64,000 nt of DNA from Acidovorax soli. Lineage in GTDB: Bacteria; Pseudomonadota; Gammaproteobacteria; Burkholderiales; Burkholderiaceae_C. Both the position numbers and the translations under genes were made by a program. The notes beneath the pieces are model-generated. The model searched no databases. It saw only the letters and a list, made by a program, of their open reading frames with translations, and was not told where the DNA came from. Within the stretch, counting starts at the first letter, position 1; each line of letters opens with the position of its first letter. Positions 9,179-18,400 of the stretch are shown here, in pieces. The DNA is taken from positions 1-64,000 of the forward strand of contig NZ_JACHLK010000022.1 in NCBI RefSeq assembly GCF_014207955.1, given 5' to 3'.

Positions 9179-9769
9179 ATGCCCTTCCACGAACTCATCG
9201 CCAAAGACCCCCAACTCAGCTGCTACCTGTTCTCTGAGGACGACGCACGCGGCAGGCGCATGGTCCGCCCGCAGTACCGGCCGTTCATCTGTCCCAGGTG
9301 CGCCAAGGTCGATGAGCTGCGCGCCCTGGCGCAGGCCGGCGTACCAGACATCCGGTTCAGCTCCACCAGGGACATCGTCTCCACTGCGGACGACTTCAAG
9401 CTGTGCAGCCAGCGGTTCATCGATGGACTCGCAGCAGCCGGAATCACCGGCCTCTCGTTCCTGCCCCTGCCATCGCAAAGCGGCGCCTTCATCGTGCTGC
9501 CGCAGGCCCGCGCCAAGGTGGATGAAACCATCGCTGGCATCGAGGCGCATGGCGAGCGCTGCAGCCAGTGCGCCAGGTGGCGCGAAACCGCCATAGGCCC
9601 GCTGTGCCAAAGCATCGAAAAGCCTGCCGATGCCCTGGCCATCTTCTCGCCGGCGGTCTGGCCGGAGTCGGTGCGTGGCGCGCGCCCCCTGTTTTTCTGC
9701 ACGGCATCTGCGGCCAAGGCCCTATCGCCGCAGCGATTCAAAGGCCTGGAGTTGTCAGAGGCATTCTGA
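9179..9769 (+). CDS. Double-CxxC protein, possible immunity-type protein
   Basis: This 196-residue soluble protein has two CxxC pairs, CPRC at residues 38-41 and CSQC at 128-131. They flank a central region with RDIVSTADDFKLCSQRFIDGLAAAGITG and FLPLPSQ. The layout recalls the double-CXXCG paralogous family first defined in myxobacteria and related DUF1629-like immunity proteins, but I cannot confirm membership. The Cys pairs may bind zinc. It converges with the unknown gene at 9801-10571. The 230 bp upstream contain a helical-looking open stretch (LQRWLQGHAAMV..) in another frame that may be part of a lost partner gene. Confidence 0.55.
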   Translation: MPFHELIAKDPQLSCYLFSEDDARGRRMVRPQYRPFICPRCAKVDELRALAQAGVPDIRFSSTRDIVSTADDFKLCSQRFIDGLAAAGITGLSFLPLPSQSGAFIVLPQARAKVDETIAGIEAHGERCSQCARWRETAIGPLCQSIEKPADALAIFSPAVWPESVRGARPLFFCTASAAKALSPQRFKGLELSEAF

Positions 9770-9800
9770 TGCGGCGCTGGGCTGCGCCCTGGCACACCGG

Positions 9801-10571
9801 CTACAAGGCCTCGGCCATGGCCACCAGGTCGGCCAGCCGGTCGCGCACCTGCAGGAACTCGTCGGCAAAGTGCAGCACCATGAGCTCGGGCGCGATGTCG
9901 GCAAGGTCCACGGTGTTGGTCTTGGGTCCAAACCCCACGTAACACCGGCCATGCCGGGCGACGGTGAAGGCATTGAGCGCAGACGACACCAAGGGGTACG
10001 AGGCCAAGGCGTGTGGGTCCACCCCGAACCGGGCCGCCTGCCCGGCAATGGGGACGGATGCATCGATCTGCGGCACGATGCGCAGCGCCGCTTCGAAGAG
10101 CCGAACCAGGTGGGCCTTGCCGTCTGCCAGCACTTGCCTGTACCGTGGGTACATGAACTCGTCGTTCAAGGCGAATCCTCGGGCTATGTTCTCCAGGGTA
10201 TTGGAGCGCCATGGGCCAAAAGACCACAGCCCCGATGGATAGCCTGGATCCCCGCGCGACAGGCCGAAGTCGTCACGCCACTGACTCGAGATACCGCAAT
10301 TGTGAAAGCGCACGCCTGCAAGCAAAGGATGGTACAGACGCGTGGTGACCGGCAGGGAGCCGAAGGTCAGCGCATAGCTGAGGTAGTAGTCCCGCTGCAC
10401 ACGCACGAAGTTCTGGGACACGAGGAGGCCGCCTGGGGTGGGGCGCACAAACTCGATGAAGCGGCCCGTGACCTGGCGATTGCGTTGGTACCCGGGGTTG
10501 ATCTGCTGAAGCAGGGCCAAGCACTCCCGGGTCCATGCAGCTGGAGTGCGTTCAGGGTGTTCGATGCTCAT
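9801..10571 (-). CDS. Hypothetical protein
   Basis: This 256-residue soluble protein has no signal peptide. Visible features are an amphipathic N-terminal helix (CLALLQQINPGYQRNR), an antiparallel-looking core (FVRVQRDYYLSYALTFGS), GLWSFGPW and a C-terminal HFADEFLQVRDRLADLV helix. The shape resembles DUF4304-type proteins but this is only an impression. It is convergent with the double-CxxC gene and lies next to the decayed gene fragment at 10612-10768. The start is the ATG at 10571. Confidence 0.55.
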   Translation of the reverse strand: MSIEHPERTPAAWTRECLALLQQINPGYQRNRQVTGRFIEFVRPTPGGLLVSQNFVRVQRDYYLSYALTFGSLPVTTRLYHPLLAGVRFHNCGISSQWRDDFGLSRGDPGYPSGLWSFGPWRSNTLENIARGFALNDEFMYPRYRQVLADGKAHLVRLFEAALRIVPQIDASVPIAGQAARFGVDPHALASYPLVSSALNAFTVARHGRCYVGFGPKTNTVDLADIAPELMVLHFADEFLQVRDRLADLVAMAEAL

Positions 10572-10611
10572 GGTGTTGCTTGTACGTACCTGTGGGCCAG
10601 GGTGTCCGGCG

Positions 10612-10768
10612 CATGGAGTATCACCTTGATGGGCTCGGCCGGGTCCGCCCCTCAGACCCGGCCGCCACGAGCACCATGACTGCCGCCGGCCTGCCCGTGC
10701 TGCTGGGCCATGGCGATGGCAAGGCCTGCGGCGCCAACCCGCTGGCGGGTGGCAACGCGCCTTCCTGA
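10612..10768 (+). pseudogene. C-terminal remnant of a paralogue of the gene at 8001
   Basis: In one frame this stretch encodes TMTAAGLPVLLGHGDGKAC followed by a Gly/Asn-rich tail and a stop. It closely matches the C-terminal IMSAAGVPVTLGHADGAAC of the exported protein at 8001-8945, and the nucleotide identity over ~70 bases is high (about 8796-8866 against 10659-10729). No start codon or upstream domain belongs with it. It is a leftover of a duplicated or recombined copy. Confidence 0.6.
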
Positions 10769-10804
10769 CAAGGGGCAGTGCTGCAGGTGGGCAACTGGTC
10801 CCCT

Positions 10805-11386
10805 CTAAGAACCTGCGGGCGGGTTGGCGTCGCGGTTCGCCGGCCCCGCCTTTCCCACAGAAGGCGCTGCGGGCACATGCCGGCGGATCAGCGCATGCGC
10901 CTCGGGCGGCAAGGCGGCCTTCGGCAGCAGCACGCACTGCCCCGGCTCGATGAACAGGTAGTGCATGGTGCTGCTTTCGTCACGCGCCATGAAGGCTGAC
11001 CATTCCCACTGCATGCGCCCGCCCTGGACCTGCTGCAGCACGCCGGCCTCCGACAGCTGCACGCTCTGGGGAGAAAGAAACCAGCCGCCATCGGCAATCG
11101 CGCGCTGTGCCAGCAGGGGCACACACGCTGCCGCCAGCACATAGGCCAATACGGCCCCGAAGGCACCGCAGGCGATATAGCGCGCCGCCAGCGAGGGTGA
11201 GTCGAACGCCTTGAACATGCTGAACACCACGGCGGCGATCGCCAGCCACACCAGCAGCTTGGCCACCACCTGCCGCAGGCCTGCGGCCTTGCGGCCCCTT
11301 TGGTCCGGCCCCCGGCCAAGGGCCGCTGCGCGCTGCTGCAATGCGGCGAAATCGGCGCGTGTGAGGGTGAACAGTACAGGTTCCAT
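10805..11386 (-). CDS. YcxB-like membrane protein
   Basis: This 193-residue protein has two transmembrane helices in its first half (about residues 52-75 and 85-105). After them comes a soluble ~70-residue part of the YcxB-like C-terminal type: SPQSVQLSEAGVLQQVQGGRMQWEWSAF, a Trp-containing switch and FIEPGQCVLLPKAALPP. Family members are of unknown function; the domain resembles PH-like membrane-associated folds. The ATG at 11386 (MEPVLFTLTRADF) matches the usual family start. Confidence 0.7.
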   Translation of the reverse strand: MEPVLFTLTRADFAALQQRAAALGRGPDQRGRKAAGLRQVVAKLLVWLAIAAVVFSMFKAFDSPSLAARYIACGAFGAVLAYVLAAACVPLLAQRAIADGGWFLSPQSVQLSEAGVLQQVQGGRMQWEWSAFMARDESSTMHYLFIEPGQCVLLPKAALPPEAHALIRRHVPAAPSVGKAGPANRDANPPAGS

Positions 11387-11509
11387 GCCGAACTCAAGAA
11401 CAGTGAGGGCGAGACTGTAACCTGCATGCGACAGCGCCCACGGCACAGCCGCCGCGGCCAACAGGCTGGCCATGGCAGCGCAGGCGGCCCATCCCGGTGC
11501 AAGCCCCCC

Positions 11510-12058
11510 CTAAAGCCCACCCAGGCAGGCCTGCAGCGCCCGCGCATGCTCCACCCGGTCCTCGGCGGGCGTCTTGTCCACCACCGGCAGGCCGCGCCCG
11601 CCGCCTTGGCCGGTGAACAGTGCCGACGACGTGCCGCGGAACACCCAGCGCCGGTCCTGCCAGGCAAAGTTCAGCGTCTCGATGACGCGGGTGCCGAACT
11701 CGGCCTCTTCGGCCTGCGCCTGCGCGTCCGCGGGCGGCTCCTTGAGCACCAGCCGGTAGCGCAGCATCACCCGGCCCAGGTAGGGGCGCACGGGGTGGGG
11801 GGTCATCACCAGGTCGTGCGACAGGCCCGCCAGCTCGTAGGCGGCGGGCGCCTCGTCGCCCTGCAGCAGCATCAGCCGCCGCAGCGGCCGCAGGGGCTGG
11901 GTGTAGATGAAGCGGCAGCGCGCCACAATGGGCTCGAAGCCCGCGCTCACCACCGGGTCCAGCCAGGGCCGGGGCTCGGCCGGCGCACCCTCGCCGGCTG
12001 CGTGCGCGCCGCCGGTCACCATGGCCAACGCCAGCAGGGCCGCTGCACAAGCACGCAT
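11510..12058 (-). CDS. Exported protein of unknown function
   Basis: This 182-residue protein has a signal peptide ending GGAHA (about residue 21). The mature part contains FIYTQPLRPLRRLMLLQGDE and VMLRYRLVLKEPP, suggesting a beta-sandwich. It starts 4 bp after the stop of the aldo/keto reductase gene, so the two are probably co-transcribed. The family is not recognised. Confidence 0.6.
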   Translation of the reverse strand: MRACAAALLALAMVTGGAHAAGEGAPAEPRPWLDPVVSAGFEPIVARCRFIYTQPLRPLRRLMLLQGDEAPAAYELAGLSHDLVMTPHPVRPYLGRVMLRYRLVLKEPPADAQAQAEEAEFGTRVIETLNFAWQDRRWVFRGTSSALFTGQGGGRGLPVVDKTPAEDRVEHARALQACLGGL

Positions 12059-12062
12059 GGCA

Positions 12063-13058
<996 letters not shown>

Positions 13059-13143
13059 GGCAAAGCACTCCCTGTCAGTGGATGGCCGTGCATGGTAGCG
13101 GGCCGCGCGAATCCCTGCATGCAGCGTGTGGCCGCGGCCCGCC

Positions 13144-13761
13144 TTACCGGCTGCGCTTGACCATGGCGACGATGGTCTCGAACAGCTCGGCCTGCGCCGC
13201 CGCTTCGCTGATGTCGCCCGCCACGGCCGCGTCCGACAGCGCATCGGCCGCGCCCAGCAGGGCCCACATGCCGGCGCGCGGCAGGCCCTGCGCACCCGCG
13301 AACGGCGCCAGGATGGCCTGGCACTTGGCGATGAAGACCTCCTGGTACTGGCGCTTGACGGCTGCCATCTCGGGCGAGCCCTGCAGCGCCGCCAGCACCT
13401 GCGGTATCTCGCGCCCCTGGGTCAGCACGCAGCGCACATAGGCCGCGGCAATGGCGCCGGCCTTGTCCTTGAGGGTGGCGCGCGCGGCGGCAATGGCGGC
13501 GTCCATCACCGCCGTCTGGCGCACGTCGAAATCCTGGTACAGCGCGGCCAGCAGGCCCTCGCGCGTGCCGAAGTGGTCGTACACCACGGGCTTGGTCACG
13601 CCTGCCTCTTCGGCCAGGCGGCCCAGCGTGAGCGCATCGGCCCCCTCGGCGCGCAGCAGCGCCCACGCCACATCGAGCAGTTGGCGCGCGCGCTCGTGGC
13701 GCGCCAGGCGGCGGCGCGGGGCTGGCTGGGGCAATGGTGGGGCAGTCGGCGTGCGGGGCAT
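13144..13761 (-). CDS. TetR-family transcriptional regulator
   Basis: This 205-residue protein has an N-terminal TetR HTH (about residues 20-68: ARQLLDVAWALLRAEG, LGRLAEEAGVTKPVVYDHFGTREGLLAALYQ) and a ligand-binding C-terminal domain. Its ATG is 16 bp after the stop of the NAD(P)H oxidoreductase gene upstream, so both are likely transcribed together and autoregulated from the 35-bp palindrome at 14405-14439. The inducer is unknown; electrophilic or quinone compounds are plausible given the partner enzyme. Confidence 0.88.
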   Translation of the reverse strand: MPRTPTAPPLPQPAPRRRLARHERARQLLDVAWALLRAEGADALTLGRLAEEAGVTKPVVYDHFGTREGLLAALYQDFDVRQTAVMDAAIAAARATLKDKAGAIAAAYVRCVLTQGREIPQVLAALQGSPEMAAVKRQYQEVFIAKCQAILAPFAGAQGLPRAGMWALLGAADALSDAAVAGDISEAAAQAELFETIVAMVKRSR

Positions 13762-13777
13762 GGACTCCAGGGCAGGT

Positions 13778-14383
13778 TCAGGAAGACGGGCCGAACAGGC
13801 CCCGGCCAAGCGCATGTGCGGCCTCCAGGTGCGAGGCCGCCATCTCTTTGTCGTGCGACTGTAGCAGCAGCCTGGTGCTGGCCACGGGCGCGCCGCAGTA
13901 GCCGAAGATGCCATGCTCGATCTGCGCCTTCATCGCGCCGGCATAGCCGTGCCGCTCGTAGGTGCCGCCACCGGCCCCGCCCAGGCCCAGCAGGTGCACC
14001 GGCAGGTGGCCAAGCTTCTTGGTGAGCCGGCCATCGGCCCCCTCCTCATAGGCATAGCCCTGGGTGAAGACCCGGTCGATCCAGCCCTTGAGCAAGGCCG
14101 GGAACGACCACCAGTACACGGGGTACACCAGCACCAGCGCGTCGGCCCGGTCCAGCCGCGCATGCTCGGCTGCCACATCGGGCGCGGGCGGCGCCTGCTT
14201 GAGGTGCAGCGCCAGGTCGGCCGCGGTGAAGCGCGGGTCGAACCCCTCGGCCGCCAGGTCGGCGATCTCCGTGGTGTGCCGGCCGGCCGGGCCGGCCTGG
14301 GCTGCGCCCAGCGCCACCTGGGCGGCCAGGGCATGGGTCAGGGAATGGCGCTCGGGGTGCGCCACGACGATGAGTGCATGCAT
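13778..14383 (-). CDS. Flavodoxin-fold NAD(P)H oxidoreductase (quinone reductase-like)
   Basis: This 201-residue flavodoxin_2 (KefF/MdaB/NQO1-like) enzyme has HPERHSLTHALA at the phosphate-binding loop, the diagnostic LVYPVYWWSFPALLKGWIDRVF segment and GGAGGGTYERHGY. Such enzymes bind FMN or FAD and reduce quinones or other electrophiles by two electrons. It is the first gene of the operon with the TetR regulator downstream. A GGAG ribosome site lies just before the ATG, and the operator palindrome begins 22 bp upstream of the start. Confidence 0.9.
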   Translation of the reverse strand: MHALIVVAHPERHSLTHALAAQVALGAAQAGPAGRHTTEIADLAAEGFDPRFTAADLALHLKQAPPAPDVAAEHARLDRADALVLVYPVYWWSFPALLKGWIDRVFTQGYAYEEGADGRLTKKLGHLPVHLLGLGGAGGGTYERHGYAGAMKAQIEHGIFGYCGAPVASTRLLLQSHDKEMAASHLEAAHALGRGLFGPSS

Positions 14384-14404
14384 GAGAGAAACTCCATGGG
14401 ATTG

Positions 14405-14439
14405 CTATATACCCATGGTAACTTACCATTGGTATATAG
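14405..14439. promoter_or_regulatory. 35-bp operator palindrome for the adjacent TetR
   Basis: Two 17-bp arms, CTATATACCCATGGTAA and TTACCATTGGTATATAG, are inverted repeats with one mismatch and a single central base (14422). The site lies 22-56 bp upstream of the oxidoreductase start, where it would cover the promoter. Arm length and position are typical of TetR-family operators. Confidence 0.75.
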
Positions 14440-14494
14440 AAACTCCGACAGGTTTTCTCCCCGGCGCCACCGGGGGTATCGCGGCAGCGGCGGC

Positions 14495-14758
14495 TCAGCC
14501 GCAGTGCTCCATCTCCAGGATGGCAAAGCCGATGGACGCGATCTCGGCCTCCACCGCAGAGCTGGCCGACTGCATGTGGCAGAAGCTGCACTTCTCGGCC
14601 TTCAGGTCGCTGGCCGCCAAGCCTTTTGCCGCCAGATAGCGCCGTCCGTACTGCAGCACCTGCTCGTGGTCGCTGATGGCGGCAGGAACGAGAATATCGA
14701 AATGCATGCGCAGCCCATCGGGGCGCTGCACATAGGTGTCGTAGACGGAGATCTGCAT
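14495..14758 (-). CDS. DUF2024 family protein
   Basis: This 87-residue protein matches the DUF2024 pattern: an N-terminal VYDTYV, an MHFDILVP strand and a central KCSFCH with two cysteines, ending near GFAILEMEHC. The family is small, soluble and functionally uncharacterised. It lies upstream of the oxidoreductase-tetR operon on the same strand but is separated from it by 111 bp that include the operator. Confidence 0.75.
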   Translation of the reverse strand: MQISVYDTYVQRPDGLRMHFDILVPAAISDHEQVLQYGRRYLAAKGLAASDLKAEKCSFCHMQSASSAVEAEIASIGFAILEMEHCG

Positions 14759-14987
14759 GGTTGGTGGACTGGGTGTGTTCAGAGAGCACCAGTGTCTCCA
14801 GCCAGCCGCCCCACAGCTGCGCCAAGCGTCCGCAACAGATGCCAAATCGTCCAGGGGCGGGCGTCCAGGGGCGTGCAATTGCGGGCAGGATGTAAGCAAA
14901 GTGTCTGTTCGCCACAAAAGCCACCCGATCGGGGGATTGCGCCCATGCCGCTGCTACATTGCAGCCAGGACACCTGATTCCCCGCCC

Positions 14988-15329
14988 ATGAGCCACCCGC
15001 CCATCACCGCCGCTGCGCACTCCGGCACTGCCGCCACCCGCTACCAGCTGCTGCGCCAGCCCGCCGTGCAGATCGCCTGCCTCATGGCCTTCGCCCTGGC
15101 CCACCCGGCCATCTTCACCGACCGGCAGCCCATGCTGGCCTGGGTTTCGGCCTGGGCCATCCCCATGGCGTTTGCACTGTCTGCCTGCGCACTGCACGCC
15201 GCCCTGCGGCAGGGCCGCTCGCCCGCCGCCTGGCCCGGCCGCTTCGTGGCCGTGGCCTGGGTCATGATGGTGCTGACGATGGCGGGGCCGTGGGCAGAGC
15301 AGTGGGGCCAGCGCCTGCCGGGCGCGTAG
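14988..15329 (+). CDS. Small membrane protein
   Basis: This 113-residue protein has three hydrophobic segments at about residues 27-45, 49-68 and 84-104, each long enough to span the membrane. No enzyme motif is seen. The family is not recognised, although the size and layout resemble DUF2798-type proteins. It is transcribed away from the DUF2024 gene. Confidence 0.55.
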   Translation: MSHPPITAAAHSGTAATRYQLLRQPAVQIACLMAFALAHPAIFTDRQPMLAWVSAWAIPMAFALSACALHAALRQGRSPAAWPGRFVAVAWVMMVLTMAGPWAEQWGQRLPGA

Positions 15330-15400
15330 CCCTCCATTGAAGGCGACACCCCCCTAAAATCGGCCGCAGCCGCCCTGTCAAGCGGAACAGACATGCACCG

Positions 15401-15712
15401 ATGACGAGCACCAAGCACACCGTTGTAGACCGCGAATTGTTCACACAGGCCCTGCGCCATATGGGCGAAGAAGATCTGCTCTACCTCAACCGCATGGTGA
15501 TCGAACGCCTGAACCTCTTGGCCCAGGCCAAGAGCACCGTGGCGCTGGCCCAGTTCGCCGAAGGTGACAGGGTCCAATTCACAGCCAATGATGGCAGCGT
15601 CAAGCAAGGCACCATACTGCGCCTCAACAAGAAAACGGCCAGCGTGCGCACCGACGAAGGCCAGGGTTGGAAGGTCTCGCCGGGCTTGCTGCGCAAGGTA
15701 GGAGCTGGGTAA
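15401..15712 (+). CDS. Small hypothetical protein with KOW/SH3-like core
   Basis: This 103-residue protein has an N-terminal helical part (LFTQALRHMGEEDLLYLNRMVIERLNLL) and a C-terminal beta-barrel-like segment (FAEGDRVQF...GTILRLNKKTASVRTDEGQGWKVSPGLL). The second part resembles KOW or SH3-type nucleic-acid-binding modules. The family is not recognised. An uneventful 199-bp gap separates it from the convergent AAA/TOPRIM gene. Confidence 0.6.
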   Translation: MTSTKHTVVDRELFTQALRHMGEEDLLYLNRMVIERLNLLAQAKSTVALAQFAEGDRVQFTANDGSVKQGTILRLNKKTASVRTDEGQGWKVSPGLLRKVGAG

Positions 15713-15911
15713 CTCAGGACCGGCGTTGGGGTTGCGTGAGATGTTAAGGGCGGACGCGCAAAAAAACGACGCGTTGAACTGCTGCAAGACGCCGCTGAAT
15801 CCGGCGAGCGCTACCATCTCAAGGTGGACCGAAGATTCGTCGAGAATTGCCCATCTTGGCTGCGGTGGCGCAATGCGTCCCGGATAGCAAGGGCCATTCT
15901 CAAGATGCGCT

Positions 15912-17714
15912 TCACTCCTCGACGGCCTCCGGGGGCACCGCTCGAGCAAAAAGCGTCTGCAGCAAATTCAGCTTTTCAGTCACTTCCTGCGCAATGGAAG
16001 CCACAGGGGCATAGGCCACGAGGCGATGCAATTCACCCTTCGTCAGCAGCATGGGGCCACCCAAGCGCTGCGCCAATCGACGGAAAAACTCTTGAGCAAA
16101 CGTGCTCAGCTTGCGCCGTTCCGTCTTGCTCACCCAAACCAGCTGGGCTGCATCTTGCGGCAGCCCACGCCACGTGTCCAGGTCGCTTCCAATCCCATCA
16201 AAGATCTGCTCCAAAACAAGCCCGTCAAGGACCTCGTCGATTTCCGCTCGATGGCCTCCAAACAGGTCCATGTCAGCATATTGCCTTTGAGCATATTCTC
16301 GCAACAGCGCCGGTGTGACAAAGTAGTTCTCGGCCTCGTAACGCTTCCAATAGCTGATTGTTAGCGCCCCTAAGGCGGCGCCAGAGCGATCCTTGCCATC
16401 ATTGTCGAGAATCGCAAGACCCTTGAGTGCCGGTAGCAGTTTGCGCAGACCGTTGAAATGGTCGCGTGGCGTAATGCCAAAGCCGCCCTCGACGCGCTCC
16501 AATTCGGCTTCAGTGTCCTGAATGGGATAGTTGTTTTGCACATAGAACGAATTGACGCGCTCATCCCAAACTTGGGCTATGGGATGCGCCAGCCGCTCCG
16601 CAAGCGCGCGCAACATGTCAATGTCCGTAGCACCTTCTACATACAGCACATACCCGCGCGCACGCGCCTTGACATAGTGATCAGCACCGAAATGCTTGAG
16701 GCTGTTTCGGATATCCGTCTTGCTGGCCAGATCGTCGGCACGCCCATCCATTAGCAGGGTGAGATTCGTATCGAGCGCCTCGTCCAAGATCACCTCAGAG
16801 TGCGTAACAAGCACCACCTGCGATCCGTTCTCGGTGGCGATATCGCGCAACAAGACATAGACTTGCTTCTGACGCAAAATCTCCAGGTGCGCATCGGGCT
16901 CGTCCACCAACAAAACGCTGCCTTTGTGCGAATAAAGGTACGCAAACACCAACAGCATTTGAAGAAAACCCCGGCCGGCTGAAGAAACGTCCAGCGCCTC
17001 TTTGGCCCCTGGCTGCCGGTACTGCATAGCAATGCTGCCACGCGCGGTCTCTTGCGGCGCCTCCAGATCCACACTAAACAGCCGCTTCATGAGAGCCACG
17101 ATACGCGCCCAGTCGTCCTGCGAAGACTTGACGACGGACAGGCACAAGTTACGCAAGACATCGGCGGTGCGTCCCTGACCAAGCAGAACATCCACCCGCC
17201 CCGGCTGGAGAATTGGCTCTTCGGTGTCCAGCCCCGACATAGGATAGAGCAGTTCCACGTTCAACGAGGCGGCATGAGCAATCAGATCCAGATCAGCCAT
17301 CGCCTCTTGCGTGTCCGGGGTGCAATAGATCAGCTCGTCACCCTGATTGCGAAAGCGCATGGGCAACGGATGCACCGCCCCCTTGAACTCGACCCCCACC
17401 GTGATGACGAGCGCAATGTCTTTGTTCCCCGTTCTCACCTGCGTGTTGTGCCAGAAGAAGCGGGTCCGCTGCACAGGTACCGACACAATGCTTAGACGGT
17501 TCATTGATGTCGCGGTGCGCTCCTTGGCGGACGATTTCTTGCGTGCGTCATACCAAGTCTGCACTGCCTGAGACCATAGCGCCAGGGCCTGGATGGCGCT
17601 GGTTTTGCCACAGTTGTTGGGCCCGATCAGAACAGCAGGGTGATCCAGCACAATGCGCTGGCGCTCACCAAAGCGTTTGAAGTTCTGTATTTCGACGTAG
17701 TGCAGAAGACGCAT
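15912..17714 (-). CDS. OLD-type AAA ATPase with TOPRIM domain, putative defence nuclease
   Basis: This 600-residue protein combines an ABC/SMC-like ATPase with a TOPRIM region. Walker A is GPNNCGKT (residues 31-38), the signature SSAGRG is at 244-249, Walker B is LLVDEPDAH (268-276) and the His switch is VTHSE (303-307). The TOPRIM region shows YVEGATD (358-364, catalytic Glu 360) and LDNDGKD (436-442). This order is that of overcoming-lysogeny-defect (OLD) nucleases, several of which act in phage defence alone or with partners (Gabija, PARIS). No partner gene (UvrD-like helicase, reverse transcriptase, separate TOPRIM protein) is adjacent, so a single-gene OLD system is most likely. Its base composition is visibly less GC-rich than that of its neighbours, consistent with transfer. 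Confidence 0.85.
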   Translation of the reverse strand: MRLLHYVEIQNFKRFGERQRIVLDHPAVLIGPNNCGKTSAIQALALWSQAVQTWYDARKKSSAKERTATSMNRLSIVSVPVQRTRFFWHNTQVRTGNKDIALVITVGVEFKGAVHPLPMRFRNQGDELIYCTPDTQEAMADLDLIAHAASLNVELLYPMSGLDTEEPILQPGRVDVLLGQGRTADVLRNLCLSVVKSSQDDWARIVALMKRLFSVDLEAPQETARGSIAMQYRQPGAKEALDVSSAGRGFLQMLLVFAYLYSHKGSVLLVDEPDAHLEILRQKQVYVLLRDIATENGSQVVLVTHSEVILDEALDTNLTLLMDGRADDLASKTDIRNSLKHFGADHYVKARARGYVLYVEGATDIDMLRALAERLAHPIAQVWDERVNSFYVQNNYPIQDTEAELERVEGGFGITPRDHFNGLRKLLPALKGLAILDNDGKDRSGAALGALTISYWKRYEAENYFVTPALLREYAQRQYADMDLFGGHRAEIDEVLDGLVLEQIFDGIGSDLDTWRGLPQDAAQLVWVSKTERRKLSTFAQEFFRRLAQRLGGPMLLTKGELHRLVAYAPVASIAQEVTEKLNLLQTLFARAVPPEAVEE

Positions 17715-18037
17715 GCAGGAGTTCCGATCAGATGCTCACATTGTTGCTCACGTCGATCAGACCCGAAACGGCATTGACAACAAGAGTTCAGCGGCGTTCT
17801 TGGAGCACGGCAAGTCCGTGGGCAGAATGACAAAGCAGAATATCCAGTCTCGCGGCAGCCCAAAAAGAAAACCAGCGGCAGCCCCGACGAAAAACTGAGG
17901 GCTTGACGATTCATCGGATGGCAAAGGGCTAGTTCAAGCAGAGGCCGACAAAGCTCTTCAGCATAACTGTTGTGCCGGCAGAGAAGCGTGGTTTGTGCCA
18001 ACTTGATACTCCCGCCGTGGCGGGAGATGAACACCCC
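17715..18037. other. Intergenic region upstream of the AAA/TOPRIM gene
   Basis: This 323-bp stretch is moderately AT-rich and contains no convincing gene on either strand. It presumably holds the promoter of the AAA/TOPRIM gene; no clear -35/-10 pair was identified. A short hairpin, CCCGCCGTGGCGGG, lies at about 18010-18023 next to the end of the small gene at 18038. Confidence 0.4.
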
Positions 18038-18400
18038 CTACAACCCGATCTTCGCCTCGTTGAAGCACTGCACCTCGCCGCGCTCGCGCTGCCGGCCCAG
18101 GGCGGTTTCGGCGTCCTGGGGCAGCTCGCAGCCTGCGCCCTGCCCCAGTTGCTGGCACTGGTCGGCCTTGCGGGCCCGGGCAACCGAGCCCACGGCCTCC
18201 AGGCAGCGCGCATAGCTGACCGTGCGCTCCACCTCGCGCGCATGGACCCCGGCGCGCTGCTGCGCGTCCAGCAGGGCGTTCTGGCGCACCAGCTCGGCGG
18301 GCCGGACCACGGCATGGTGGTAGAGCGCACTCCCCCCGGCCACCCCGAGGAGGCCCAGCGCCGCTACCGTGCCGATGATCGTTCTGTTCACGCCCATCAC
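18038..18400 (-). CDS. Small membrane-anchored protein
   Basis: This 120-residue protein has an N-terminal membrane anchor (about residues 7-27), then a charged, probably helical periplasmic part (VVRPAELVRQNALLDAQQRAGVHAREVERTVSYARCLEAV) with three cysteines (CLEAV, DQCQQ, AGCEL). The family is not recognised. Its upstream region carries short direct repeats (18407-18470). Confidence 0.5.
   Translation of the reverse strand: MMGVNRTIIGTVAALGLLGVAGGSALYHHAVVRPAELVRQNALLDAQQRAGVHAREVERTVSYARCLEAVGSVARARKADQCQQLGQGAGCELPQDAETALGRQRERGEVQCFNEAKIGL

Noticed and set aside
15912..17714. Assignment of the AAA/TOPRIM gene to Gabija or PARIS
   Set aside because: No UvrD-like helicase (GajB) or separate DUF4435 protein is adjacent, and ATPase and TOPRIM are in one chain; only the OLD-type label is supported.
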